A stretch of 38,298 bases of DNA from a gamma proteobacterium endosymbiont of Lamellibrachia anaximandri. GTDB taxonomy: Bacteria > Pseudomonadota > Gammaproteobacteria > Chromatiales > Chromatiaceae. Location of the stretch: assembly GCA_016756855.1 (NCBI GenBank), contig JAESPD010000036.1, positions 1 to 38,298 of the forward strand, read 5' to 3'. A model generated the notes under the pieces. That model was not told where the DNA came from. It made no database searches and saw only the letters and a program-made list of their open reading frames with translations. This document shows positions 23,216 through 32,101 of this stretch, piece by piece. The translations under genes and the position numbers were made by a program. How positions within the stretch are numbered: the stretch's first letter is position 1; every line of letters begins with the position of its first letter.

Positions 23216-26200
23216 ATGATTGCACCTACCATCCAATGGTCTTTGAAAAACCGGCTATTCGTCATCGCCGGTGCGTTGCTGCTGCTGCTTTGGGGCGCCT
23301 ACGAAACCACGCGTATGCCGGTAGACGTGTTTCCGGATCTGACCGCGCCCACGGTCACCATTGTCACTGAGGCACACGGCATGGCGCCCAAAGAGGTGGA
23401 GACACTGGTGACTCTGCCGATTGAAAGCGCGCTCAACGGCGCTGCAGGCATACGCCGTGTGCGCTCCAACACACAAGTCGGTATCTCCACAGTCTATGCG
23501 GAGTTCGAGTGGGGTACCGACATCTATCAGGCGCGTCAGATCGTCTCGGAAAAACTGCAAACGGTCAGGAGTGCGCTGCCGCCCGATATTTCATCGCCGG
23601 TGCTGGCCCCGGTAGCGTCGGTGATGGGTGAGATCATGTTTATTGCACTGAAGTCCGAGCGCCACGATGCCATGGAACTGAAAACCACTGCAGACCGGGT
23701 TTTGCGCCGCCGTTTGCTAGCGGTGCCCGGCGTGGCCGAGGTGATTCCCAATGGCGGCCAGACCAAACAGTTTCAGGTGCTGGTCAAGCCGCAACGGCTG
23801 GCATCCTACCGGATCGATCTCGATGAAGTCACCAAGGCATTGCGTACCACCAACCAGAACTCTTCTGCCGGGTTTTATACCGAGGGCGGTCAGGAGTACC
23901 TGATTCAGGGTCTGGGACGGGTGCGCTCGACCGCAGACATTGGCAATACCCTGGTGGCCATGCGTGGTGGTGAACCGGTACTGGTGCGCCACCTGGCGGA
24001 GGTGAAAGTGGCGCCGGTGCCGATGCGAGGCACGGCGGCCCATAACAACCAGCAGGCGGTGGTGCTGGGCATTCAGAAGCAGCCCGGCGCCAATACGCTG
24101 GAACTGACCAATCAGCTGGATCGGGTGTTGGCGGATATCCAGGCCTCATTGCCTGAAGAGATGAAGATCGAAAGCCGTGTCTTCCGCCAGGCCAATTTTA
24201 TCTCGGTCTCTATCGATAACCTGCTGAATGCGCTGCGCGATGGCGCGATTCTGGTGATTGCCATTGTCTTCATCTTTCTCGCCAGCGGTCGCGCCACCGC
24301 CATTACCCTGATGGCGCTGCCGCTCTCTTTGCTGACGGCGGTGCTGGTACTCAAAGCCATGGGGGGCACCATCAACACCATGACTCTGGGAGGACTAGTC
24401 ATTGCCTTGGGGGCGTTGGTGGATGACGCTATCATCGTGGTGGAGAACATTGTGCGGCGCATGCGTGAAAACCTGCGCAGACCGGCGCAACAACAGATCC
24501 CAACCTTGCAAGTGGTGCTGAAGGCGACGCGCGAGATTCAGGGCTCCATCGTCTTCGCCACACTCATCATCATGGTCGTATTTCTGCCGCTGTTTTTCCT
24601 CAGTGGGGTTGAGGGGCGTCTGATGCAGCCCCTGGGTCTGGCCTATATCATAGCCCTTGCGGCCTCGCTGCTGGTGGCGATCACGGTAACGCCAGTACTC
24701 TGTAGTCTGTTTCTCAAGCACTCCCGCGTGGTTAAAACCGATCATGAAACCCGCTTGGTGGTATGGCTTAAAAAAGGCTATACCCTGGTGCTGGACGCCA
24801 CCATTCACCGTTGGCGGAGCATCGCGTTTTTCTCCTTGCTGGGCTTGCTCGGCACCGCAACTGCGCTGGCTCTGGCCGGGCGCTCTTTTCTGCCTGATTT
24901 TAATGAAGGCAGTCTGACCGTCAGCGCCGTGACCCTGCCGGGGACTTCGCTGCAACAGTCCAGTCAGTTGGGCCAACGGGTCGAGCAGATTTTGCTCTCC
25001 CATGCGGAAGTTGTCTCCACCGCGCGGCGTACCGGACGCGCTGAGCTGGATCCCCACGCCATGGGTATAAACGCCTCGGAGATCGAGGTCAGCCTGAAGA
25101 TGAAGGATCGTAGCAAAGAGGCGTTTCTCGCCGCCTTGCGCAAGAATTTCGCCAGCCTGCCGGGTATGAACATTGTTATCGGCCAGCCCATTTCCCACCG
25201 CATAGACCATATGCTGTCGGGGACACGGGCAAATATCGCAGTGAAGATCTTTGGTCACGATCTGTATTCACTGCGGCGCCTTGCAGAGCAGGTCAAGGGT
25301 ATTGCTGAGAAGGTGCCGGGGGCGGTGGATGTCGCCGCTGAACTGCAGGCCGACATTCCCTTTCTTACAGTGGCGTTCAAACGTGATGCCATTGCCCGCT
25401 ACGGGCTTACTGTGGGGGAAGTGGCCGAGGCCATCGAGACCGCATTCTTCGGCCAGACGGTCTCGAAGGTATTGCAGGGAGATGCCAGTTTCGATCTGGT
25501 GGTGCGCTATGACACCAGCGTGCTGGACAGCTTCGAGACGCTGCGCAGCACCCTGATTACCACCGCTTCAGGCGCGCAACTGCCACTGCACAGCTTGGCC
25601 GAGGTGCGTAAGGACCGTGGTGCAAACTCTATCAGCCGCGAGAACGTGCAGCGCAAGATCGTCGTCATGGTCAATGTTGCCGAGCGCGACCTGGGTAGCG
25701 TGGTCAATGAGATTCGCAATGCTGTAGCGGCTCAGCTGGAACTGCCCAGCGGCTATCACATCGAGTACGGCGGCCAGTTCGAAAGCGCTGAACAGGCGTC
25801 GCGTACCTTGGCGTTGCTGGGGGCTGTGGTGGTTGTTTTCGTATTTTTGTTGCTGTTCGTCGCCTTTCGTTCGGCGCGTGATGCCTTTCTGGTCATGCTC
25901 AATTTGCCACTGGCGTTGATGGGGGGCGCAGCAGGCATGTATCTGTCCGATGGCATACTCTCTGTCGCGACACTCATTGGTTTTATTGCCCTGTTTGGTA
26001 TTGCCACCCGCAACGGTGTCATACTGATCGCCCATATCCATAACCTGGTGGAACATGAGCATGTACGCAATGCCCATGAAGCGGTGCGCCGGGCCGCCAT
26101 CGAACGGCTGGCCCCCATTCTCATGACCGCGCTGGCCACCGCACTTGCTCTGGTGCCACTGGCGTTGAGTGCCGGACAACCGGGCAGCGAAATCCAGGCG

Positions 26201-26338
26201 CCCATGGCAGTGGTGATTTTGTCTGGACTGTTGAGTTCGACCCTGCTCAACATGATTGTAGTCCCCGCTCTTTGCCTGCGTTTTGGCTCTATTGGCAGGC
26301 GCGTAATAGCGGCCGATGCGGTGCCGGCGGTGTCCTGA
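23216..26338 (+). CDS. CzcA/CusA-like heavy-metal RND efflux pump
   Basis: The 1040-residue inner-membrane proton antiporter has two halves, each with one helix, a large periplasmic loop and further helices. The N-terminal region (LKNRLFVIAGALLLLLWGAY, RMPVDVFPDLTAPTVTI) is of heavy-metal-efflux type. The TM4 charged motif reads GALVDDAIIVVEN, with D403, D404 and E410. Classical CzcA reads DFG-IVDGAV-EN and CusA GAMVDAAI-EN, so this motif lies between metal and hydrophobic-drug subfamilies. The partner adaptor's His tracts and the upstream His-rich protein favour a divalent metal. No sensor-regulator pair is adjacent. Confidence 0.87.
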   Translation: MIAPTIQWSLKNRLFVIAGALLLLLWGAYETTRMPVDVFPDLTAPTVTIVTEAHGMAPKEVETLVTLPIESALNGAAGIRRVRSNTQVGISTVYAEFEWGTDIYQARQIVSEKLQTVRSALPPDISSPVLAPVASVMGEIMFIALKSERHDAMELKTTADRVLRRRLLAVPGVAEVIPNGGQTKQFQVLVKPQRLASYRIDLDEVTKALRTTNQNSSAGFYTEGGQEYLIQGLGRVRSTADIGNTLVAMRGGEPVLVRHLAEVKVAPVPMRGTAAHNNQQAVVLGIQKQPGANTLELTNQLDRVLADIQASLPEEMKIESRVFRQANFISVSIDNLLNALRDGAILVIAIVFIFLASGRATAITLMALPLSLLTAVLVLKAMGGTINTMTLGGLVIALGALVDDAIIVVENIVRRMRENLRRPAQQQIPTLQVVLKATREIQGSIVFATLIIMVVFLPLFFLSGVEGRLMQPLGLAYIIALAASLLVAITVTPVLCSLFLKHSRVVKTDHETRLVVWLKKGYTLVLDATIHRWRSIAFFSLLGLLGTATALALAGRSFLPDFNEGSLTVSAVTLPGTSLQQSSQLGQRVEQILLSHAEVVSTARRTGRAELDPHAMGINASEIEVSLKMKDRSKEAFLAALRKNFASLPGMNIVIGQPISHRIDHMLSGTRANIAVKIFGHDLYSLRRLAEQVKGIAEKVPGAVDVAAELQADIPFLTVAFKRDAIARYGLTVGEVAEAIETAFFGQTVSKVLQGDASFDLVVRYDTSVLDSFETLRSTLITTASGAQLPLHSLAEVRKDRGANSISRENVQRKIVVMVNVAERDLGSVVNEIRNAVAAQLELPSGYHIEYGGQFESAEQASRTLALLGAVVVVFVFLLLFVAFRSARDAFLVMLNLPLALMGGAAGMYLSDGILSVATLIGFIALFGIATRNGVILIAHIHNLVEHEHVRNAHEAVRRAAIERLAPILMTALATALALVPLALSAGQPGSEIQAPMAVVILSGLLSSTLLNMIVVPALCLRFGSIGRRVIAADAVPAVS

Positions 26339-26403
26339 GTAACCCATGATTCCAGCGGGGTATGATGTGCGTCGTGCTGTGGTGCGGCAATTTGACCGCA
26401 GAA

Positions 26404-27225
26404 TCAAGAGTTATGAAATGAATAGGCCTTTTTCTCTCCGCTGGCCGGAGAGATGAAACTCAGGTAACTCGCCTTCAACCATAGATCCTCTCCCGACTGC
26501 GCATTACCATACAGCCGGTCGCCAACCACCGGAAATCCAATCGCGGCAAGATGGCGGCGAATCTGGTGCTTGCGGCCGGTTTCGATGGCGACATCCAACA
26601 GCGACCGGCCTGACTCGGGGTCGAATTCCAGTCGGTTGATCCGGCTGATGGCGGTACGTCCGTCCAGTTCATCTTCAATCAGATAAGGCTTGGGCTTGGT
26701 GGGAAACTTTCCTTCCACCAGCACCTGGTAACGCTTCTCCACTGCTCTGTCGTGGAACAGTTTGGCAAGTGCGGCCGCCATTTTTTTCGTATGCGCAACC
26801 AGAATCAGTCCGGCAGCGGCGCGATCGAGGCGGTGAACCAGAAAGGCGGTGCGCTCAGGCTGCAGATGCTGTTCGGCCCAGCGGGTGATCGAGCAGTGAT
26901 CACCCCACTTGGATCCATGGGACAGCATCCCGGCAGGCTTGTTCCAGACGGAATAACCCTGTTCATCCGCAACCAACTCTGCCGTCGGCGGTTCCTGATT
27001 CATTACCTTTTCATCATAGTAGAGGTGCAGCTTATCCCCAGGGCTCAGCACCTTGGAAGCACGACGCAGGCGCTGGGTATGTTTGCCGTGGGTCAGCCAG
27101 ACAGCTCCCTTCTGCATGACCTGCTTGATCCGGGTGCGGGTGAAACCCGTCTCGGTACAGAGCAGATCCACCGGCGCTCTCTGATACGCCGTTACATCGA
27201 TATGACACTCAAAAGGGGATTCCAT
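26404..27225 (-). CDS. RluA-family RNA pseudouridine synthase
   Basis: The enzyme converts a specific uridine in rRNA or tRNA to pseudouridine. The 273-residue protein has an S4-like N-terminal part (about 15-75, LLCTETGFTRTRIKQVMQKG), the family motif YSVWNKPAGMLSHGS, and the catalytic HRLDRAAAGL at 131-140 with the nucleophile D134. Canonical members read HRLDxxTSG, so AAAGL is a variant. It also has ETGRKHQIRRHLAAIGFPVV and GDRLYG near the C-terminus. The target site cannot be given. It is convergent with the RND operon and divergent from oxyR (228-base spacer, no structure evident to me). Confidence 0.88.
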   Translation of the reverse strand: MESPFECHIDVTAYQRAPVDLLCTETGFTRTRIKQVMQKGAVWLTHGKHTQRLRRASKVLSPGDKLHLYYDEKVMNQEPPTAELVADEQGYSVWNKPAGMLSHGSKWGDHCSITRWAEQHLQPERTAFLVHRLDRAAAGLILVAHTKKMAAALAKLFHDRAVEKRYQVLVEGKFPTKPKPYLIEDELDGRTAISRINRLEFDPESGRSLLDVAIETGRKHQIRRHLAAIGFPVVGDRLYGNAQSGEDLWLKASYLSFISPASGEKKAYSFHNS

Positions 27226-27453
27226 ATAGCTTACTTTTTCAATGTGGTCTGGACGGGTTCAAGCAGTCGCCATCCAACATGGAGAGGGCGTGACTTCGAT
27301 GGCAATCATGAAGTCATTCCGGGCAAGATTGAGAATAGCCAGATTATGAACGCTTGGGGGACTGAGTCAAATCATCACGACCCTTTTCCTGTTCGATAAC
27401 ATTTACATCTCATCTAAAATAGAATTATCGGTTTTCCCTATATCGGACCATCC

Positions 27454-28371
27454 ATGAACCTGCGTGATCTCAAATATGTCGTTGCCGTGGCGGACAGCAG
27501 CCACTTCGGCCATGCGGCAGAACGCTGCTATGTCAGCCAGCCCACCCTGAGCGGCCAGATAAAAAAGCTGGAGGATGAGTTGGGCATCACCCTTTTCGAG
27601 CGTACCAAACGCTCGGTAGCGATAACCCCTGTCGGCGAAACCATCGTGGCACATGCCAGAGAGATATTGGAACAGGCCGAGACGATCCGGCAACTCGCCC
27701 AATCCCATCAGGATCCTTTGGTCGGCCCACTGCGCATCGGCGCCATCATGACCCTGAGCCCCTACCTCATGCCGCTGATCCTGAAACCGCTGCGGGAGAG
27801 ACTGCCGCAGATGCGGCTCGTGATCTCAGAGGAGATGACCGAGACCCTGCTCGAACGTCTGCGCAAACACGAGATCGACGCCGCCCTTATCGCAACGCCG
27901 GTGGACACGAGTGAATTTGCCACCATCCCCCTATTCGACGAACCCTTCTGGCTGGCACATCCCCGCAACCACCCCTTTCAGGAGAAAAAAGCCATCACCC
28001 AGAAGGATCTCGACAACACCGAACTCCTGCTGCTCTCAGAGGGCCACTGTCTCGCGGATCAGGCGATGGAGGTGTGCCACATGAAAGCACGGGCGGAACA
28101 GGGAGACATGGCCGACCTGCATGCCGCCAGCCTGGAGACACTGCTGCAGCTGGTGGGGGTGGGATTCGGCTGTACCCTGGTCCCCGATCTCGCGGTGCGG
28201 GGCATCAGGATGAATGACAAGGATATCGTCACCCGCCGGCTACAACAGAAGGACGCCTTTCGCCGGGTATATCCCGCCTTCAGACGCAGTTTCCCGCGCC
28301 GCCAAGCACTCGATGCATTCATTGAAGTTCTGCTCGACAATCTGCCTGACACGGTTTTTCGCCTCTCCTGA
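27454..28371 (+). CDS. oxyR: OxyR, hydrogen peroxide-sensing LysR regulator
   Basis: OxyR activates peroxide-defence genes when two cysteines form a disulfide. The 305-residue protein has the LysR winged helix (1-60, AAERCYVSQPTLSGQIKKLE) and a periplasmic-binding-protein-like sensor domain. The redox cysteines fall at C199 and C208 (EGHCLADQAMEVC), the same numbers as in E. coli OxyR, which makes the assignment strong. It is followed, 162 bases on, by a peroxiredoxin-glutaredoxin fusion and then glutathione reductase. A REP hairpin directly follows the gene. Confidence 0.95.
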   Translation: MNLRDLKYVVAVADSSHFGHAAERCYVSQPTLSGQIKKLEDELGITLFERTKRSVAITPVGETIVAHAREILEQAETIRQLAQSHQDPLVGPLRIGAIMTLSPYLMPLILKPLRERLPQMRLVISEEMTETLLERLRKHEIDAALIATPVDTSEFATIPLFDEPFWLAHPRNHPFQEKKAITQKDLDNTELLLLSEGHCLADQAMEVCHMKARAEQGDMADLHAASLETLLQLVGVGFGCTLVPDLAVRGIRMNDKDIVTRRLQQKDAFRRVYPAFRRSFPRRQALDAFIEVLLDNLPDTVFRLS

Positions 28372-28384
28372 GTAAAATCTCCTA

Positions 28385-28418
28385 GTAGGTCGGGTTAGCG
28401 CGGCGTAACCCAACCTAC
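28385..28418. repeat. REP-like hairpin (family B)
   Basis: GTAGGTCGGGTTA and TAACCCAACCTAC pair over 12 of 13 positions around GCGCGGCG. The sequence is of the common GTAGGTTGGGTTA...TAACCCGACC type. It follows the oxyR stop by 13 bases and may protect or end its transcript. Confidence 0.7.
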
Positions 28419-28422
28419 ACTT

Positions 28423-28459
28423 ATCGGCAATACCTATTTATTTAAACAATTCAAACGAT
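28423..28459 (+). promoter_or_regulatory. Possible OxyR binding site upstream of prx-grx
   Basis: ATCG-N7-CTAT-N7-AACA-N7-CGAT compared with the OxyR pattern ATAG-N7-CTAT-N7-ATAG-N7-CTAT: the spacing is exact, the first, second and fourth boxes are good and the third is poor. It lies 75-110 bases before the peroxiredoxin gene, suited to activation. Confidence 0.3.
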
Positions 28460-28533
28460 TTCACGGATCTGTTCAACTCTCCGATACTCTCTCCACATCA
28501 ACAAGATCAAGCAACAGATCACTGGAGAGAGTC

Positions 28534-29283
28534 ATGTTAGAAAATCGTGAAAACCAGCAAGTCCCAAAGGTTACCTTCCGCACCCGTCGCAACCACGAGT
28601 GGGCAGATGTCACCTCCGACGAAGTGTTCAAAGGCAAAACTGTCGTGGTGTTCGCCCTTCCCGGCGCGTTCACCCCGACCTGCTCTTCCACCCATGTACC
28701 CCGCTACAATCAACTGGCGCCGGAGTTCAAGCGCCAGGGCGTGGATGAGATCGTCTGTATTTCAGTCAATGATGCCTTTGTCATGAACGAGTGGCGCACC
28801 GAGCAGCAGGCCGACGACATCACCTTCCTGCCCGACGGCAACGGCGACTTCAGCCGTGGCATGGGCATGCTGGTGTCGAAGCAGGATCTCGGTTTCGGTG
28901 ATCGCTCCTGGCGTTACTCCATGCTGGTGAAGGACGGAGTAATCGAGAAGATGTTCATCGAGCCGGACGTTCCTGGTGACCCCTTCGAGGTCTCCGACGC
29001 CGATACCATGCTGTCCCACATCGCACCGGATGCGGAAAAACCGTTGGATATCACCCTCTTCACCCGCAAAGGCTGCCCTTTCTGTGCCCGCGCCAAGGGG
29101 ATGCTGCATGACGCAGGCATTAAATTCGAAGAACTGGTATTGAACCGTGACTACAGCGAGGCAAGTCTGCGTGCGGTGGCTGGCATCTCCATGGTGCCCC
29201 AGGTCTTCATCAACGGCGAGCGCATCGGCGGATCCGACGAACTGGAACAGTACCTCACCGGACAGGACGAAGCGGCAGCCTGA
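28534..29283 (+). CDS. Peroxiredoxin-glutaredoxin fusion protein
   Basis: This hybrid peroxidase reduces H2O2 and organic peroxides with electrons from glutathione. Residues 1-160 form a Prx5-type peroxiredoxin with peroxidatic C50 in [14 protein letters not shown]. Residues 170-249 form a glutaredoxin with C181-P-F-C184 ([14 protein letters not shown]), the cis-proline motif [18 protein letters not shown] and a short tail. Such fusions (as in Haemophilus hyPrx5) need only GSH and glutathione reductase, which is encoded next. The ATG follows GGAGAGAG. OxyR control is likely from position and from a weak operator-like sequence upstream. Confidence 0.94.
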   Translation: MLENRENQQVPKVTFRTRRNHEWADVTSDEVFKGKTVVVFALPGAFTPTCSSTHVPRYNQLAPEFKRQGVDEIVCISVNDAFVMNEWRTEQQADDITFLPDGNGDFSRGMGMLVSKQDLGFGDRSWRYSMLVKDGVIEKMFIEPDVPGDPFEVSDADTMLSHIAPDAEKPLDITLFTRKGCPFCARAKGMLHDAGIKFEELVLNRDYSEASLRAVAGISMVPQVFINGERIGGSDELEQYLTGQDEAAA

Positions 29284-29360
29284 TGGCTGCAAAGGGAGCG
29301 GAGTCAAACCTGGCTCCGGTCCCCAGGGAAATCAACGGCACCACATGCAGGAATAGAGAG

Positions 29361-30770
29361 ATGAGCAGAGCATTCGATTTAATCGCAATTGGCGGCGGCA
29401 GCGGCGGTCTCGCAGTGGCGGAAAAGGCCGCACAGTACGGCAAACGGGTGGCGGTGGTAGAAGCCCACAAAATGGGTGGTACCTGCGTTAACAACGGCTG
29501 CGTGCCAAAAAAAGTCATGTGGTATGCCGCTAACCTGGCCCATGCGGTGGACGATGCCGACAACTTCGGCATCCCCGCCCATCGCGGGGCAACTGACTGG
29601 GGCAAGCTGGTTGCAGGGCGGGAGGAGTATATCCACAACATAAACCGCTACTGGGACAGCCATGTGGCAGACAGCGGCATTACCCACATCCAGGGTTACG
29701 CACGCTTCATCGACAGCAACTGCATCGAAGTGGATGGGGAGACCTACAGCGCCGACCACATCGTTATTGCTACCGGCGGCCGTCCCATCGTGCCACCGGT
29801 GCCTGGCGCCGAATTGGGCATCACCTCCGACGGTTTCTTCCAACTCACAGAGCAGCCAAAGCGAGTGGCTGTAATCGGTGGCGGATACATCGGCGTGGAA
29901 CTCGCGGGCGTACTGCGGGCACTGGGTTCAGAGGTCACCATAGCCGCTTTGGAGGAGCGTCTGCTTGAGGCCTTCGACCCGATGATCAGCAATGTTCTGA
30001 TGGCAGAGATGAAGAAACAGTCGATCGGTCTGAGGATGGGCTTTCAGGTCGCAGGGCTGGCCAGGAGTGACTCCGGCATCGCCCTCGACTCCTTAAACGG
30101 CGAACGTCTCGACGGTTTCGACTGCGTGATCTGGGCGGTCGGCCGCACGGCCAACACCCGGGGGCTCAATCTGGAGGTCGCAGGCGTCGAAACACACAAC
30201 AACGGCATCGTCCCCACCGACGAATACCAGAACACAAACATCCCCGGCATCTACGCCATCGGTGATATTACCGGTCGCACGCCATTGACCCCGGTAGCCA
30301 TAGCTGCAGGTCGACGCCTGGCAGAAAGGCTTTTCAACGACATGCCGGAACGGAGGGTGGACTACGACAACATTCCAAGTGTGGTCTTCTCCCATCCGCC
30401 GGTGGCAACTGTCGGCCTGACCGAACCCGAGGCCCGCAAGCTGCATGAAAATATCACGATCTACCAGACCGATTTCACGCCCATGCGCCATGCGCTCTCC
30501 AGCCACGGCGTCACCACGGCGATGAAACTGGTCTGTGCAGGCCCGGAACAGCGAGTGGTGGGCATCCACCTCATCGGCGACAACGTGGATGAGATGCTGC
30601 AGGGATTTGCCGTGGCGGTGAAGATGGGAGCAACCAAGGCGGACTTTGACAGCACCATCGCCATCCACCCCATCAGCGCCGAGGAGCTGGTGACCATGAA
30701 AGAACCGGAACCCGATGCTGCGATGCACCACGGCATCGACAGCGGCATCGAGTGGAGGGAGGCAGGTTGA
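29361..30770 (+). CDS. gor: Glutathione-disulfide reductase
   Basis: Gor reduces glutathione disulfide with NADPH via FAD and a redox disulfide. I place the start at 29361, where AGAGAG precedes an ATG and the FAD motif ([17 protein letters not shown]) begins eight residues in; the frame opens 78 bases earlier, but that stretch is not family-like. The active cysteines are C42 and C47 in [19 protein letters not shown], the form specific to glutathione reductases. The NADPH Rossmann motif [20 protein letters not shown] and the C-terminal [13 protein letters not shown], with the catalytic His, are intact. Length 469 residues. It restores the GSH consumed by the Prx-Grx fusion upstream. Confidence 0.94.
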   Translation: MSRAFDLIAIGGGSGGLAVAEKAAQYGKRVAVVEAHKMGGTCVNNGCVPKKVMWYAANLAHAVDDADNFGIPAHRGATDWGKLVAGREEYIHNINRYWDSHVADSGITHIQGYARFIDSNCIEVDGETYSADHIVIATGGRPIVPPVPGAELGITSDGFFQLTEQPKRVAVIGGGYIGVELAGVLRALGSEVTIAALEERLLEAFDPMISNVLMAEMKKQSIGLRMGFQVAGLARSDSGIALDSLNGERLDGFDCVIWAVGRTANTRGLNLEVAGVETHNNGIVPTDEYQNTNIPGIYAIGDITGRTPLTPVAIAAGRRLAERLFNDMPERRVDYDNIPSVVFSHPPVATVGLTEPEARKLHENITIYQTDFTPMRHALSSHGVTTAMKLVCAGPEQRVVGIHLIGDNVDEMLQGFAVAVKMGATKADFDSTIAIHPISAEELVTMKEPEPDAAMHHGIDSGIEWREAG

Positions 30771-30883
30771 GCGGGCGCTGGATCTTTTATTGAATCCATA
30801 GCGACAGGGTTAAACGTATGGATATTAGAAAGCGGCAACAAACCCCAATGCCGACGCTCCATACAACGTTTGAGGATTCAATC

Positions 30884-31255
30884 ATGAAGAGATCAATCAT
30901 CACAATCAGCGCACTCCTTTTTGCCGGGACAGCGGGCGCAGCTTCCGATTGGGAGATCTATCGCGGGTTTGGCCCCGGCAACCCTGATCTGTCCACAGGC
31001 AGCACCTATAAATCGGTGGCAAGCGCCGTTCAACCTGGAATAGGCAGTGCAACTGGAAGCAGAAGCCACTCCCCGATGAGCGATTACGATATCTACCGCG
31101 GGTTCGTCAGTGGCAATCCTGATCTGTCCAGCGACATGACGCCCTCACTGAGGACAGCGAATGTACCGGGTATCGGCGTTGGAACGGGCCTGCGGGGCAG
31201 CGCTTCCAACCATTTTATCTACCACGGTTTCGAAAAGGACAACCCCGATCTATGA
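30884..31255 (+). CDS. Exported protein with internal IYRGF...GNPDL repeats, unknown function
   Basis: I do not recognise this 123-residue protein. It begins with a signal peptide (1-20, cleavage near AGAAS) preceded by a good GAGG site. The mature part is built of a tandem unit of about 44 residues: DWEIYRGFGPGNPDLS at 22-37, DYDIYRGFVSGNPDLS at 67-82, and a third copy, NHFIYHGFEKDNPDL, at 109-123 which ends the protein. A second motif, PGIGSATG at 51-58 and PGIGVGTG at 95-102, alternates with it. No cysteines are present. The repeats suggest an array that binds the same ligand or partner three times, or a polymer-like structure. The gene stands alone between gor and sdhC. Confidence 0.75.
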   Translation: MKRSIITISALLFAGTAGAASDWEIYRGFGPGNPDLSTGSTYKSVASAVQPGIGSATGSRSHSPMSDYDIYRGFVSGNPDLSSDMTPSLRTANVPGIGVGTGLRGSASNHFIYHGFEKDNPDL

Positions 31256-31468
31256 GTAAATTTGGCGAAACACGAGGGAGGAAGGGACGACTGGAAAACG
31301 CTACCCTGAAAAACAGTCGCCTCCCCTCCCCCGTTCAATCGCCGATTAGACGATGGCATTCTGTAAATGCCTAAAAGCTGGAAGATGACTTTTTCCTGAG
31401 ACAGATCAGTTCAGGTAAGACGATCACACGGTAAGTTATTGTGAGACGATCCGGTGACGCTTACTTGC

Positions 31469-32101
31469 ATGAAGGCATCCATACAAAATCCCCACTTTCT
31501 GTTGCGCCGCCTGCACTCGCTGTTCGGGCTGCTGCCGGTGGGGGCTTTTCTGATCTTCCATCTTTGGGAGAACTCACAGTCACGTTTCGGCATGGCGCAC
31601 TACAATGAACAGGTGGTGGCCGCCTTGCAGCGCATGAACTACCTGCCGCTGCTGGAGATCTTCGCCATCGCCCTGCCGATCCTGTTTCATGCCGGATACG
31701 GCCTGGTGATCCTAGGCTCTGGAAGTGCAGAACTGCACCGCTACCCCTGGCTGCACAATCGCTTCTACTGGCTGCAACGGCTCTCCGGGGTCGCCATTCT
31801 GCTTTTTCTGCTCGCCCATGTCGGCATGACCCGCTTCTGGGGAATCTGGGAACCCGCCGTGAAGGCCGATCTGTTTGGTCATATGCAGCAACTGCTCTCA
31901 CATCCACTGATCTTCCTGCTCTATCTGCTGGGACTACTGCTTTCACTACTCCACCTGGGCAACGGACTCTGGACCATGGGGATCAGCTGGGGCGTCACGG
32001 TCACGCCCCGTGCGCAACAGTTCAGCTTCCTGATCTGCATGGGATTTACCCTCCTGCTCTTCGCAGTGGGTCTGCAGGGACTTTTAGGGTTTATCTCATG
32101 A
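31469..32101 (+). CDS. sdhC: SdhC, B-type succinate dehydrogenase cytochrome b558 subunit
   Basis: This single-chain membrane anchor carries the two hemes of B-type succinate:quinone oxidoreductases, as in Bacillus subtilis. The product (210 residues) has five hydrophobic helices. The family start RRLHSLFGLLPVGAFLIFHL is clear, and candidate heme histidines lie in LIFHLWEN, ILFHAGYG, LLAHVGMT and LLHLGNG. I prefer the ATG at 31469; a GTG five codons upstream is also possible and neither has a strong ribosome binding site. Its stop overlaps the sdhA ATG. The usual gammaproteobacterial enzyme has separate SdhC and SdhD anchors and one heme, so this is a distinct type. Confidence 0.88.
   Translation: MKASIQNPHFLLRRLHSLFGLLPVGAFLIFHLWENSQSRFGMAHYNEQVVAALQRMNYLPLLEIFAIALPILFHAGYGLVILGSGSAELHRYPWLHNRFYWLQRLSGVAILLFLLAHVGMTRFWGIWEPAVKADLFGHMQQLLSHPLIFLLYLLGLLLSLLHLGNGLWTMGISWGVTVTPRAQQFSFLICMGFTLLLFAVGLQGLLGFIS

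Noticed and set aside
24395-25258. 287-codon minus-strand open frame inside czcA
   Set aside because: The composition is that of a reverse-strand shadow; the plus-strand pump is unambiguous.
29361-30770. Reading the flavoprotein disulfide reductase as the missing E3 (lpd) for SucAB
   Set aside because: [16 protein letters not shown] is the glutathione reductase form, and it adjoins a glutathione-dependent peroxidase.
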